Below, in pieces: positions 1 through 7,093 of a stretch of 10,882 bases of DNA; the first letter of the stretch is position 1; every line of letters starts with the position of its first letter. A program made the position numbers and the translations under genes. The stretch spans positions 1 through 10,882 of the forward strand of contig JAUIJW010000063.1 in assembly GCA_030431085.1 (NCBI GenBank), given 5' to 3'. The DNA is from Bacteroidia bacterium. GTDB lineage: Bacteria > Bacteroidota > Bacteroidia > Flavobacteriales > Flavobacteriaceae. Below the pieces are notes generated by a model. It had not been told where the DNA came from, ran no database searches, and saw nothing but the letters and a program-made list of their open reading frames with translations.

Positions 1-760
1 CTATACCATTAGAAAAAGACTTCGCTACCTCTAAATTACCAAGCTCTGTGAAGCGATAAAGCGTATTGCTTTTTGTACAATATACTTGGTTTTGAAAAGT
101 ATTTATAGTTGTAAAATCACCCATTAAGTTACCGCTAGGCTGTTGCCACTGATTAAAATCAATCAGGTTTGGGTTTCTAATATGCGCCGAATAAATTCCT
201 TTGATGGTAGCGGCATATAACCGCTCATTTTGTATGGTTATTTGATTGACAAACACAGGGTTTGAATCCTGATCGATATAGTACGTATCTCCAAATTGCA
301 GCTGATCGATATTGTATTGCACTATCCCGAAAGGTGTAGACAAATACAACATGTTCTCAAACTCTATGATATCATTGATTTGTTTTTCACCGGTAATATT
401 AAGCCTTTCAATATCATTGGCAATTACAATACTGCCATCTTTATCAATTATTTCTAATAAACCAGAAGTGTATCCAATAACAAACCTTTGGGTAGATGCA
501 CTATAAAAAAGACTAGTTGTTGTTTTACCAGATAAGCCATGTACCGAAGATATTTTTTGCATCGTTTGGGTAGCTTCATCATAAATAAAAGCCGCATTAT
601 CACTAATGGCGTAAATCTTTTGATCTATTTTGATAAAATCCTTAACTTGATGATAAGAGAAAAAATCTTCCCAATCTTTACTAAAATCTGTTTGGGCAAC
701 TACTTGAAGGTAAAGCAATAATAGCGGAAAAACCCGACATAAATGTTTTAATGATTTCAA
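1..760 (-). CDS. porZ: PorZ-like type IX secretion system propeller protein (N-terminal part, runs off the window)
   Basis: This is the N-terminal 253 codons of a secreted beta-propeller protein that continues beyond base 1. The reading frame has no ATG near its 5' end. The chosen start is a TTG at 758-760, because the next residues form a signal peptide (MKSLKHLCR, then FPLLLLYLQVVAQ, cleavage after about residue 23) and a -7 promoter box lies only 20 bases upstream. The mature part opens with WEDFFSYHQVKDF, then GLSGK (about residues 75-79), VIGYTSGLLEII (94-105), GEKQINDII and YLSTPFGIVQYN (139-150), the pattern of the PorZ N-terminal propeller. In Porphyromonas gingivalis PorZ is part of the outer-membrane attachment complex with PorU, PorV and PorQ and delivers anionic LPS to type IX cargo. 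The C-terminal propeller and sorting domain would lie outside the window. The alternative is another two-component-regulator-type propeller protein; the PorZ call comes from recalled family patterns. Confidence 0.8.
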   Translation of the reverse strand, partial: MKSLKHLCRVFPLLLLYLQVVAQTDFSKDWEDFFSYHQVKDFIKIDQKIYAISDNAAFIYDEATQTMQKISSVHGLSGKTTTSLFYSASTQRFVIGYTSGLLEIIDKDGSIVIANDIERLNITGEKQINDIIEFENMLYLSTPFGIVQYNIDQLQFGDTYYIDQDSNPVFVNQITIQNERLYAATIKGIYSAHIRNPNLIDFNQWQQPSGNLMGDFTTINTFQNQVYCTKSNTLYRFTELGNLEVAKSFSNGI

Positions 761-780
761 TGTATTGGATATTGTTTTGA

Positions 781-788
781 CAAAGGTA
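781..788 (-). promoter_or_regulatory. Bacteroidota -7 promoter box for the porZ-like gene
   Basis: Read on the minus strand the bases are TACCTTTG, an exact match to the Bacteroidota -7 consensus TAnnTTTG. The box ends 20 bases before the TTG start, giving a very short leader. No convincing -33 TTG/TTTG lies at the usual 17-23 bp spacing, so the match rests on the -7 box and its position between a terminator and a gene start. Confidence 0.6.
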
Positions 789-803
789 CCTTAATGAACC
801 TAT

Positions 804-841
804 AAAATTAAAAAACCCCAAACAAAAAATACTGTTTGAGG
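804..841 (-). terminator. Rho-independent terminator of the 77-codon gene
   Basis: On the minus strand a 9-bp stem (CCTCAAACA with TGTTTGGGG, one G-U pair in RNA) closes an 8-base loop at 825-832. It is followed directly by a T-rich tract, TTTTTTAATTTT (815 down to 804). The element lies about 95 bases after the stop codon of the small upstream gene and just before the promoter box of the porZ-like gene, so it separates two transcription units. Confidence 0.75.
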
Positions 842-934
842 TCATTATTAAATAAAACAATCTAAAAATCTTTCTTTTTCAATAGTCTAATTTTCCCTTT
901 AAGGTAGTTGCCTTATTTAAAGTATTCAGCTATT

Positions 935-1168
935 TTATTCTAAATTCTCTATGTCTTTAAAATGCCATGAGACACCTTTTTTGATATAGGTAATTCTTTT
1001 TAAAATATCTTCATTGGCTACCTTAATTCTCACAACTCTATAATATTCTGTATGAAACTCTTTTTGGCTAATAATTCCATTACCCACAAAACAAACGTCT
1101 TGAAGCCGGTTATCTAATTTTCTTAGCACTTCTTGATCTGAAGGCATCGAAAATTGGGTAAGCGTCAT
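935..1168 (-). CDS. Small uncharacterised protein (77 residues)
   Basis: A short ATG-started gene whose product I do not recognise. The protein is soluble in appearance, with no signal peptide or membrane segment. It is mixed in charge, with basic stretches around RVVRIKV and KRITYIKKGVSWHF and an acidic end (KDIENLE). It has one cysteine (VCFVG) and no known motif. Evidence that the gene is real is contextual: an exact -7 promoter box sits 30 bases upstream, a good terminator follows it, and no competing gene overlaps. It appears to be monocistronic, between the histidine kinase gene upstream and the porZ-like gene downstream. The pattern of alternating hydrophobic residues suggests a compact alpha/beta fold, but this is a guess. 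A role linked to either neighbour is not shown by the sequence. Confidence 0.65.
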   Translation of the reverse strand: MTLTQFSMPSDQEVLRKLDNRLQDVCFVGNGIISQKEFHTEYYRVVRIKVANEDILKRITYIKKGVSWHFKDIENLE

Positions 1169-1198
1169 GTTCCAAAGAAATTATAGTTAGCGATACTT

Positions 1199-1206
1199 CA
1201 AATATA
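1199..1206 (-). promoter_or_regulatory. -7 promoter box for the 77-codon gene
   Basis: The minus strand reads TATATTTG, matching TAnnTTTG exactly. It ends 30 bases before the ATG at 1168. A TTG occurs 15 bases upstream of the box, slightly closer than the usual 17-23 bp, so the -33 element is uncertain. Confidence 0.55.
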
Positions 1207-1277
1207 ACGGTAGAACCCTTACAATATTAGAGTAATTTACCTATGTACAACCTAAATTAGCCAGTGGTAAGATTTTC

Positions 1278-2618
1278 TTAATCAATGGTTATTCTCTTTT
1301 TAGGAAATTTAATGGTTACCTTGGTTCCGCTTAGGTTTTTAGAGGCGAGGTCTTCTATTACCAAATAGACTTTTTCGTTATTATGTAATAATTTAATTCG
1401 GTCTTCTGTGGCTTTGACACCAAAAGATTTTCGATTTTTATCGAGGTATGAGTTATGGTATAATGATTGGTCTATACCAATACCGTTATCTATCAGTTCA
1501 ATTCTTACGTCAGACCCTTCGTCAAACACACATAGTTTAATATGCTTATTCTCTTTTTGATTGGCTATTCCGTGCCATATGGCATTTTCTACAAAGGGCT
1601 GCAAAAATAAGGGCGGTACTTCAATTTGATCTAAATCAATGGTATCTTCTATTTCTACCAAATAATCAAACCCTTCTTGCATACGCATTTGCTCCAGTTT
1701 TACATACAAGCTTAAAATGCCCAATTCTTTTTCAAGACTAATGGTAACTTGCGATGAATTATTTAAAATCTCACGAATAAGTCTAGAAAACTTTGTGATA
1801 TAATCTGATGCTTTCTCTGGATTATTTGTAAGTACAAAATTATTGATAGAATTTAAAGAATTATACAAAAAATGAGGGTCCATTTGGCTCTGTAGGGCCA
1901 CCATCTGTAAATTGGCTCCTTCCTTATTCTTGGTGAGTAACTGCTGTTTGGTGTGTTTTAAAATGGCCTTTGCATCGCGCCATTGTACAGCAAATAGCAT
2001 GGCTGTAAATAGACTTTCTATGAGTACACCAATTTCAAACAGAAATACTGGGTTCACCTTAAATAGCTCTATAAAGTGATTGTGATTTGTAGCTTCTATT
2101 AATAAACTTAAATCAGCTAAACCCACAAAAACCACAGAACCTAAAATGAAATAAATTACATGGTTGCCTTTAAACTTAGCAAAAACTACATAAGACATAA
2201 TGGCAAAAACCGTAAATACTGGCGCTAGTAAAAAATTAACCAGGTCTGTAACTGTCTTACCAAAAAAATATTGTAAGCCTAAAAACAATGGTATCATTAC
2301 CATGAAGGTCTTTGTAAAGAACTCTATGACTTTGTGCCAACCCATGGCATTTTTCTCTGTGTTTAAAACGGCTTTTGTAAACTTTAAATAAAAGTAAAAG
2401 GCTAAAAATTGCACGGGGTAATACGTATAATGTACCAGTTGCGTCCAATTATTCTCTTGCCAAGCCAAGGCAAAAAATAAGGCCATAGACCCTAAAAACA
2501 ACGCATAATTGATCTGGGCTCTTTTTTTTACAAAACACCATATAACCCCATAGATTAAGGCCAAAAATGCAATAGCACTAATAAAAATAATATCAACATC
2601 CGCAGATATTGAAGTCAT
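1278..2618 (-). CDS. LytS-type sensor histidine kinase with 7TM sensor region
   Basis: An inner-membrane histidine kinase of the LytS/YehU class (His_kinase family), 446 residues from the ATG at 2616-2618; a TTG directly before it is the less likely start. The N-terminal 210 residues contain about seven hydrophobic segments (near 10-31, 38-54, 65-82, 103-118, 125-147, 153-174 and 190-211), resembling the 7TMR-DISM membrane domain without its extracellular part. The kinase core follows: QMDPHFLYNSLNSI carries the phospho-accepting His at about 249. The N box is LQPFVENAIWHG (Asn about 345) and the G box is DNGIGI (about 377-382), with a further glycine-containing segment at SGTKVTI. It would phosphorylate the LytTR regulator encoded 12 bases upstream in the same operon. 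The signal sensed is not evident, but the membrane-embedded sensor and the upstream OmpA-family gene point to the envelope. No terminator is visible after it. Confidence 0.9.
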   Translation of the reverse strand: MTSISADVDIIFISAIAFLALIYGVIWCFVKKRAQINYALFLGSMALFFALAWQENNWTQLVHYTYYPVQFLAFYFYLKFTKAVLNTEKNAMGWHKVIEFFTKTFMVMIPLFLGLQYFFGKTVTDLVNFLLAPVFTVFAIMSYVVFAKFKGNHVIYFILGSVVFVGLADLSLLIEATNHNHFIELFKVNPVFLFEIGVLIESLFTAMLFAVQWRDAKAILKHTKQQLLTKNKEGANLQMVALQSQMDPHFLYNSLNSINNFVLTNNPEKASDYITKFSRLIREILNNSSQVTISLEKELGILSLYVKLEQMRMQEGFDYLVEIEDTIDLDQIEVPPLFLQPFVENAIWHGIANQKENKHIKLCVFDEGSDVRIELIDNGIGIDQSLYHNSYLDKNRKSFGVKATEDRIKLLHNNEKVYLVIEDLASKNLSGTKVTIKFPKKRITID

Positions 2619-2630
2619 CAAAACAAAAAA

Positions 2631-3365
2631 TTAATCTAAAGACAATAAGCTTATCAATTCATTCTTTTTTTTACGGCTAATACTTGCCGTTAAGTTATTG
2701 GTCATGATTAACTCTGCGCCTAAACCTTTACGATATTCTTTAACGTGATTAGTATTGATTAAGTAAGAATGATGAACCCGGTAATATTGTGGATAATCAA
2801 ACTTTTTTTCAACTTCTTTTAATGTTTTTGAAACAATTATTTGTGTATTATCTTTTAAAAAAATGGTGGTATAACTTTTATCCGCTTTAAGCATCACCAC
2901 ATCATTTTGATCCAGTAGATATATCTTATTATCAGCTGCAATGTTAATTTTATGAGGTTTAGGATGAATACTTTTTAATAAGGCTTGAAGCTTATATTCA
3001 AGGTTTTCTTGCGTGGTTTTTCTTACCTTTTCTATCGCCGATATGAGCTCGTCTTTATCAATGGGCTTTAACAAGTAATCTATGGCCGACACTTTTATCG
3101 CCTGTAAGGCAAACTTATCATGAGCAGTAGTAAAAATAAGTTTGAAATCTTTATAATCGAGTTGTTCTAATAATGTAAACCCATCCATTTCTGGCATCTG
3201 TATATCTAAGAATACCAATTCTGGATGGGTTTTTTCGATACATGCAATGCCTTCAATAGGCGAATTGCAAGAGACTATTTCAATATCATCTATATATTTC
3301 TTTAGTTTCCACTCTAAAGCTTCTAAAGCATTTTTTTCGTCGTCTATAATTACAATCTTTAGCAT
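2631..3365 (-). CDS. LytTR-family response regulator
   Basis: A 244-residue DNA-binding response regulator with an ATG start. The receiver domain (about 1-118) shows the acidic pair Asp8-Asp9, the phospho-accepting Asp54 in VFLDIQMPEMDG, the switch Thr80 in FTTAH, and Lys100 in LLKPID. A linker is followed by a LytTR domain (about 138-240) with the typical ADKSYTTIFLKD, TLKEVEKKF and YYRVHHSYLIN signatures. Such proteins bind short direct repeats upstream of target promoters. The gene is 12 bases before the kinase ATG, so the two form a cognate pair. It starts only 44 bases after the stop of the OmpA-family gene with no terminator between, which favours cotranscription. Its target sites could not be identified from this window. 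Confidence 0.93.
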   Translation of the reverse strand: MLKIVIIDDEKNALEALEWKLKKYIDDIEIVSCNSPIEGIACIEKTHPELVFLDIQMPEMDGFTLLEQLDYKDFKLIFTTAHDKFALQAIKVSAIDYLLKPIDKDELISAIEKVRKTTQENLEYKLQALLKSIHPKPHKINIAADNKIYLLDQNDVVMLKADKSYTTIFLKDNTQIIVSKTLKEVEKKFDYPQYYRVHHSYLINTNHVKEYRKGLGAELIMTNNLTASISRKKKNELISLLSLD

Positions 3366-3409
3366 TAAAAAATGATTTAAAAGTGTTCATTATTAAAAAT
3401 GGACTTAGA

Positions 3410-6085
3410 TTAAAATGGGCTTTGCAAATCTAAATTAGAAACAGCCACAAGTTCACCTTCTAAAAATAATTTTACTGGATATACACCTCGCTTTAAATTG
3501 GCTCCTCTTTGCTCGATATACATGGTAACGTCGACATCATTTTTATTATAATTTATCGTTGTTTGATCTGTATATTTTTTTTGAACTGTATTACCCTTTA
3601 GGTTAAAAACCCCTTTAGCTCCAGCCACATGGCCTTCTGGATTCTGTAAAATAATATGCGCTTTTTTCTTACCTGCGTCAATTTTTTGGTTATGTAACAT
3701 CTTAAAACTAACCTTGATTAAATCTGTTTTGGGTGCAGATTTGGTGACCGAATATTTACCACTTTTATTTTTCTTCATGGCAATAACTTCTACTTGGTCT
3801 ACACTCAGACTTTCTTCGTAAATCACCTGCGACACTGAAGGGTCTTCATCAGAAGAAGTATCTGCATCTTCTTTATGCGATAAGTTATTCTTTTTAGTTA
3901 CTCCGTTATTAAACGTTGGTTTATTATTGCCTTCATTTATTATTTTTTGGTATTTTTTATTAAACTGCTTGACTTCACTTTTGTATTCAATAATGTTAGA
4001 CCAACCTACCTCTTCTGTATTTTGAATGTCATTTTTTAAGCTTCCTATTTTCTGTAATTCTACTGCAATCGAATCTTTATAATTTTGCTTTTGAACAGTA
4101 GCAATTTCATAACTTTTTTCTAAATCTGATAAGTTCGCTAATACTTTTTCTTTTTGTTCTTCAATATAATCTACTGCTTTATTTTTTGTTTTTTTTCTTC
4201 TTTCTTTAATTTCAGATCTTGTTGGTTTTGTGGCAACATCGGCTTGTGCTGCAATGGTGTTCTTTGTTTCAACCTTGGGTTGAACTGCCGCTACTTTTTC
4301 ATTCTTTTGTTCATCCTTTTTAACAATTTTCAGTTCAGAATCCTTACTTGATGTAAGCGTTTTTTTCTGTTTTTCGGTATGCGTTCTACTGGCCACAACA
4401 GTTTCTTGATGTTGTGCGTTGGTTTTCGGCTTAACCTTAGATTTAGGCTCAACTTTTGGCCTGGTAGCCACTACTGCCTTTTGTGTTTTAGGTTTCTTTT
4501 TATGTTGGTAACTCGCTTGAGAATTGATAAAGTTAAACTCTGTTCTTCTATTTAACTGATGTGCCTCTTCATCACAATCGATACCATTAACACAATGATT
4601 TACCATTTTACTTTCGCCATAACCTTTAGCTCTAATTCTATTAGGGTCTATACCTTGAGCTTTTAAATACTCTACCGCTGCTTTCGCTCTTCTATTAGAT
4701 AAGTTAATGTTATAGGCATTGCTACCTCTAGCATCTGTATAAGCTGAAGCTTCTATCATTAATTGAGGATTATCTCTCATCACTTGTACAATCTTATCCA
4801 TTTCTGCGGCAGCAGCCTTAGTAATCGTGGCATCATCAAACTCATAATATATAGGTTGAAGTGCAGCTGGAGCTGCTTTTGGTTGCTCAGATTCTAATTT
4901 ACTTAGGTTAAGATTTGTATGTAATGCAGAGTGGTAATTTTCTTCTAAAATCTCAATATATTTACTATCTCTTTTATAATTGTCTAAAGACGCCACCAAT
5001 CTGTATTCATTAGCACATGACACTGTAAAATTATAAGTACCATCATTATAGGTAGACACTGTTTCAATTAAATTACCTTCTTTATCATACAAATCAACAG
5101 TAGCACCAGCCAAAATTTCTTTGCTGTCTATATCTAAAACTTTACCATCAACAGAAATAAAACATTCGCCCGGGCGTACATCTTCCTCTAAAGTAAATGA
5201 ATACATGTCGTTAAAGCCTTTACCTTGTAATCTATTCGAGGTAAAGAACCCTTGATTATTGTCTTTATTAACGATATAGGCAAAATCGTCATTAATACTA
5301 TTGATAGGAGATGCCAATTGATACACCTCAGATGTAGCATTGTCATCATATACTTCTACCGCAAAAACATCAAGCATACCCATTCCTTTATGGCCATCAG
5401 ACGAAAAGTACAATATATTATCTGGTGTAATAAATGGTGTGGTTTCGTTACCGGTTGTATTGACGTGTTTTCCTAAATTTCTAGGTTTGCTAAACTTTCC
5501 GTTCTCTAAAATATCAACCACAAAAATGTCAGTTTTACCTAGAGACGATTTTCTATCAGACACAAAGTAAAGTTGACTGTCATCACTATTTAATACCGGA
5601 TAGCCTGTTGAAGATCCACTTTTATTAAAAGGCACCTTTTTAATATTTTGCCAAGATCCATCAGCAGCAACCTCTGCCTTAAAAATTTCTAACCTTTGGT
5701 TTTTGGCCAACTTTTGTTTAGACTTTCTTTTGGCATATTTATTTCTACTAAAAAAAACGGTTTTTTTATCTTTAGTGTAAGCTACTCCCGTTTGGTTATA
5801 TTTTTTATTGTGAATCTTTACAACTGGTTTTACATTCTTTATTTCACCATCATAATCAATATCACCCACATAAAGATCTTTCCTTGGGTTATAGTTTTTT
5901 CTATTATTTTTTGCTTCTTCTAATGCAGAAGTAAAAATTAATTTATTTTCATCTAATATGGCTACACCATAGTCAGAATTTTCTTTATTAATTTCTAAAA
6001 ATTTGATTTGATACTTAGCCGTTGATTGTGCCATCACATTAAACATGCCAGCTAAAAATAATAATAATACGATCCCTTTTTTCAT
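3410..6085 (-). CDS. OmpA-family envelope protein with PD40-like repeats, CarboxypepD-like domain and long C-terminal extension
   Basis: A large exported envelope protein of 891 residues. The ATG start gives a clean signal peptide (MKKGIVLLLFLAGMFNVMAQ). Residues 30-300 contain PD40/WD40-like propeller repeats (LYFVSDRKSSLGKTDIFVV at 172-190, LYFSSDGHKGMGMLDVF, GFFTSNRLQGKGFNDMY). A carboxypeptidase-regulatory-like beta domain spans about 308-395 (SVDGKVLD, AGATVDLYD, DGTYNFTV). The OmpA C-terminal domain is at about 408-522, with candidate peptidoglycan-binding Asp451 (TDARGS) and Arg466 (LSNRRAKAAVEYL). OmpA domains usually end such proteins, but here about 370 residues follow: a Lys/Pro/Thr-rich linker (530-635), a probable coiled coil (638-715), and a C-terminal beta-rich domain (about 760-891). 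The domain order resembles PorE and the OmpA proteins paired with PorP/SprF, but lacks N-terminal TPRs. It is probably anchored to peptidoglycan in the periplasm. The gene is followed by the regulator/kinase pair. Confidence 0.85.
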   Translation of the reverse strand: MKKGIVLLLFLAGMFNVMAQSTAKYQIKFLEINKENSDYGVAILDENKLIFTSALEEAKNNRKNYNPRKDLYVGDIDYDGEIKNVKPVVKIHNKKYNQTGVAYTKDKKTVFFSRNKYAKRKSKQKLAKNQRLEIFKAEVAADGSWQNIKKVPFNKSGSSTGYPVLNSDDSQLYFVSDRKSSLGKTDIFVVDILENGKFSKPRNLGKHVNTTGNETTPFITPDNILYFSSDGHKGMGMLDVFAVEVYDDNATSEVYQLASPINSINDDFAYIVNKDNNQGFFTSNRLQGKGFNDMYSFTLEEDVRPGECFISVDGKVLDIDSKEILAGATVDLYDKEGNLIETVSTYNDGTYNFTVSCANEYRLVASLDNYKRDSKYIEILEENYHSALHTNLNLSKLESEQPKAAPAALQPIYYEFDDATITKAAAAEMDKIVQVMRDNPQLMIEASAYTDARGSNAYNINLSNRRAKAAVEYLKAQGIDPNRIRAKGYGESKMVNHCVNGIDCDEEAHQLNRRTEFNFINSQASYQHKKKPKTQKAVVATRPKVEPKSKVKPKTNAQHQETVVASRTHTEKQKKTLTSSKDSELKIVKKDEQKNEKVAAVQPKVETKNTIAAQADVATKPTRSEIKERRKKTKNKAVDYIEEQKEKVLANLSDLEKSYEIATVQKQNYKDSIAVELQKIGSLKNDIQNTEEVGWSNIIEYKSEVKQFNKKYQKIINEGNNKPTFNNGVTKKNNLSHKEDADTSSDEDPSVSQVIYEESLSVDQVEVIAMKKNKSGKYSVTKSAPKTDLIKVSFKMLHNQKIDAGKKKAHIILQNPEGHVAGAKGVFNLKGNTVQKKYTDQTTINYNKNDVDVTMYIEQRGANLKRGVYPVKLFLEGELVAVSNLDLQSPF
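3425..3432 (-). promoter_or_regulatory. Possible internal -7 box before the regulator/kinase pair
   Basis: The minus strand reads TAGATTTG, fitting TAnnTTTG, inside the last codons of the OmpA-family gene and 60 bases before the regulator ATG. A TTG lies 15 bases upstream of it. The sequence is also constrained by coding for a Leu-Asp-Leu stretch, so it may be coincidence. Confidence 0.25.
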
Positions 6086-6139
6086 AGTAGTTATTGTAAT
6101 AGTTTAATATCCAGTACTTTAATAAATTTTAAGGGGAAG

Positions 6140-6161
6140 GTTTGACAATAGTATATCAAAC
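6140..6161. promoter_or_regulatory. Inverted repeat GTTTGA-N10-TCAAAC upstream of the OmpA-family gene
   Basis: Six-base arms GTTTGA (6140-6145) and TCAAAC (6156-6161) are separated by 10 bases, 55-76 bases before the ATG. On the minus strand the spacer contains TACTATTG, one mismatch from the -7 consensus, so a promoter overlapping an operator is possible. The arms are short and could be chance in AT-rich DNA. Confidence 0.3.
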
Positions 6162-6166
6162 AAAAC

Positions 6167-6187
6167 TTATTAACACTGTGTTAATAA
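6167..6187. promoter_or_regulatory. 21-bp inverted repeat, candidate operator
   Basis: TTATTAACAC (6167-6176) and GTGTTAATAA (6178-6187) are perfect reverse complements around a single base (6177). The repeat begins 82 bases upstream of the OmpA-family ATG and lies between that gene and the ompH terminator. It has no T tract on either side, so it looks like a dimeric repressor or activator site and not a terminator. The protein that would bind it is unknown. Confidence 0.45.
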
Positions 6188-6250
6188 CGATAAAAGAGAA
6201 AATTAATTATGCGTCAGGTCAAAAAAAATGCATTTCAAAATTTTGGGCAT

Positions 6251-6278
6251 AAAAAAAGTCCAAATTAAATTGGACTTT
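6251..6278 (-). terminator. Rho-independent terminator of the ompH gene
   Basis: A 9-bp perfect stem (AAAGTCCAA with TTGGACTTT) closes a 6-base loop (6264-6269) and is followed on the minus strand by an uninterrupted run of seven T, three of them inside the stem. It starts about 24 bases after the ompH stop codon and isolates that gene from the OmpA-family unit downstream. Confidence 0.85.
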
Positions 6279-6301
6279 CATTTTATAATTTTGATAATCT
6301 G

Positions 6302-6874
6302 TTACTTAGCTTCAACTGTATCTTGAGTTTGCTCTGTTTCTACCGGTGCTTGAGTATCTTCATTACCAGTATAACCAACATTTAAAGCATCAATAACGGC
6401 ATCTGTGATATCTAAATCTTCTTTAGCATACATGATATTTTTAGTTTGTTCTGAATTCCCTAAGATATAGGTATATCCCTGTTTTTCAGCATATTCTAAT
6501 AAAAATGATTCAATTTCTTCATTAATCTGATCCATTTTTTGTTGTGCTTCAACCTGCATTTGCTGCTGAGCCATTTGTTGTCTTTGCTGTAATTGTTGTT
6601 GTTCTGCTCTTAAAGCTTGTTCTTTCTCTTGTCTTACTTTAGCAGAGTATCCCGCCATTTTAGATTGAAACTCTTGGGCTCTCTGCTGAAAATCCATGTA
6701 CAATTGATTTAACTCCGCTCCAATTTTATCAGATTCTGCTTTCATTTCTGCTTCTGCTGTTTTAGAGCCTTCATATTCTTTTAGAATTTCATCTACATCT
6801 ACATACGCTATCTTTGTTTGATTACAAGATGCCATTAAAAACAAAACAGTTATTACTGCTAATAATTTTTTCAT
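6302..6874 (-). CDS. OmpH/Skp-family periplasmic chaperone, lipoprotein form
   Basis: A 190-residue OmpH/Skp-like protein. Skp holds unfolded outer-membrane proteins in the periplasm with tentacle-like helices. The N-terminus is a lipoprotein signal (MKKLLAVITVLFLMASC) with the lipidated Cys at 17, so the mature protein is probably tethered to a membrane and not free as in Escherichia coli. KIAYVDVDEILKEYEGSK (21-38) is the conserved beta strand and first helix of the family. Residues 38-125 form a long Gln/Glu/Ala-rich coiled coil (QQQLQQRQQMAQQQMQ), and EYAEKQGYTYILGN (127-140) is the closing strand region. The tail (about 170-190) is acidic and Thr/Gln-rich. No acidic residues directly follow the Cys, so a surface-export signal is not apparent. 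It has its own -7 box and terminator, so it is probably monocistronic. Confidence 0.88.
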   Translation of the reverse strand: MKKLLAVITVLFLMASCNQTKIAYVDVDEILKEYEGSKTAEAEMKAESDKIGAELNQLYMDFQQRAQEFQSKMAGYSAKVRQEKEQALRAEQQQLQQRQQMAQQQMQVEAQQKMDQINEEIESFLLEYAEKQGYTYILGNSEQTKNIMYAKEDLDITDAVIDALNVGYTGNEDTQAPVETEQTQDTVEAK

Positions 6875-6900
6875 TATTATATTTTTTTAGTTATAAGGCG

Positions 6901-6908
6901 CAAATGTA
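6901..6908 (-). promoter_or_regulatory. -7 promoter box for the ompH gene
   Basis: The minus strand reads TACATTTG, an exact TAnnTTTG match ending 26 bases before the ATG. No -33 element is seen at the usual distance. The remaining gap up to 7093 holds no gene that I can support and only a weak hairpin just after the methyltransferase stop, so some read-through from upstream is possible. Confidence 0.6.
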
Positions 6909-7093
6909 TAAAAAGCACTTATATCATAGCCCGAAATATCAAAAAATACTACTATAAATAATATTTATACAACATTACCTGGCTATTGTAGTAATTTATA
7001 CTGTTTATACTTAAAATAAGCTGTTTAAGCCGGGTTCTTATAATTTCCATCAGATTATACTAGCACTAGCCTAAAAACGTCTTAAAACGGTTA

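Noticed and set aside
312..721. Plus-strand open frames at 312-506 and 539-721
   Set aside because: They lie opposite the porZ-like coding sequence, which has clear family similarity and a signal peptide on the minus strand.
900..915. TAAGG/CCTTA hairpin between the 77-codon gene and its terminator
   Set aside because: Only five base pairs and no T tract; probably chance in AT-rich DNA.
1261..1288. Imperfect hairpin at the end of the histidine kinase gene
   Set aside because: The stem is interrupted, it covers the stop codon, and no T tract follows on the minus strand, so it does not qualify as a terminator.
2619..2621. TTG as start of the histidine kinase
   Set aside because: It is immediately followed by an in-frame ATG (2616-2618), which is the more likely start.
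4154..5923. Plus-strand open frames opposite the OmpA-family gene (4154-4351, 5252-5476, 5340-5570, 5696-5923)
   Set aside because: Phe/Ile/Cys-rich translations typical of the antisense of AT-rich Lys/Asn coding sequence; the minus-strand gene has recognisable domains throughout.
6221..6250. Second terminator-like element after ompH (T8 on the minus strand preceded by a CAAAATTTTG palindrome)
   Set aside because: The palindrome has no usable loop and the outer pairing is only about four bases; the strong terminator at 6251-6278 already explains the end.
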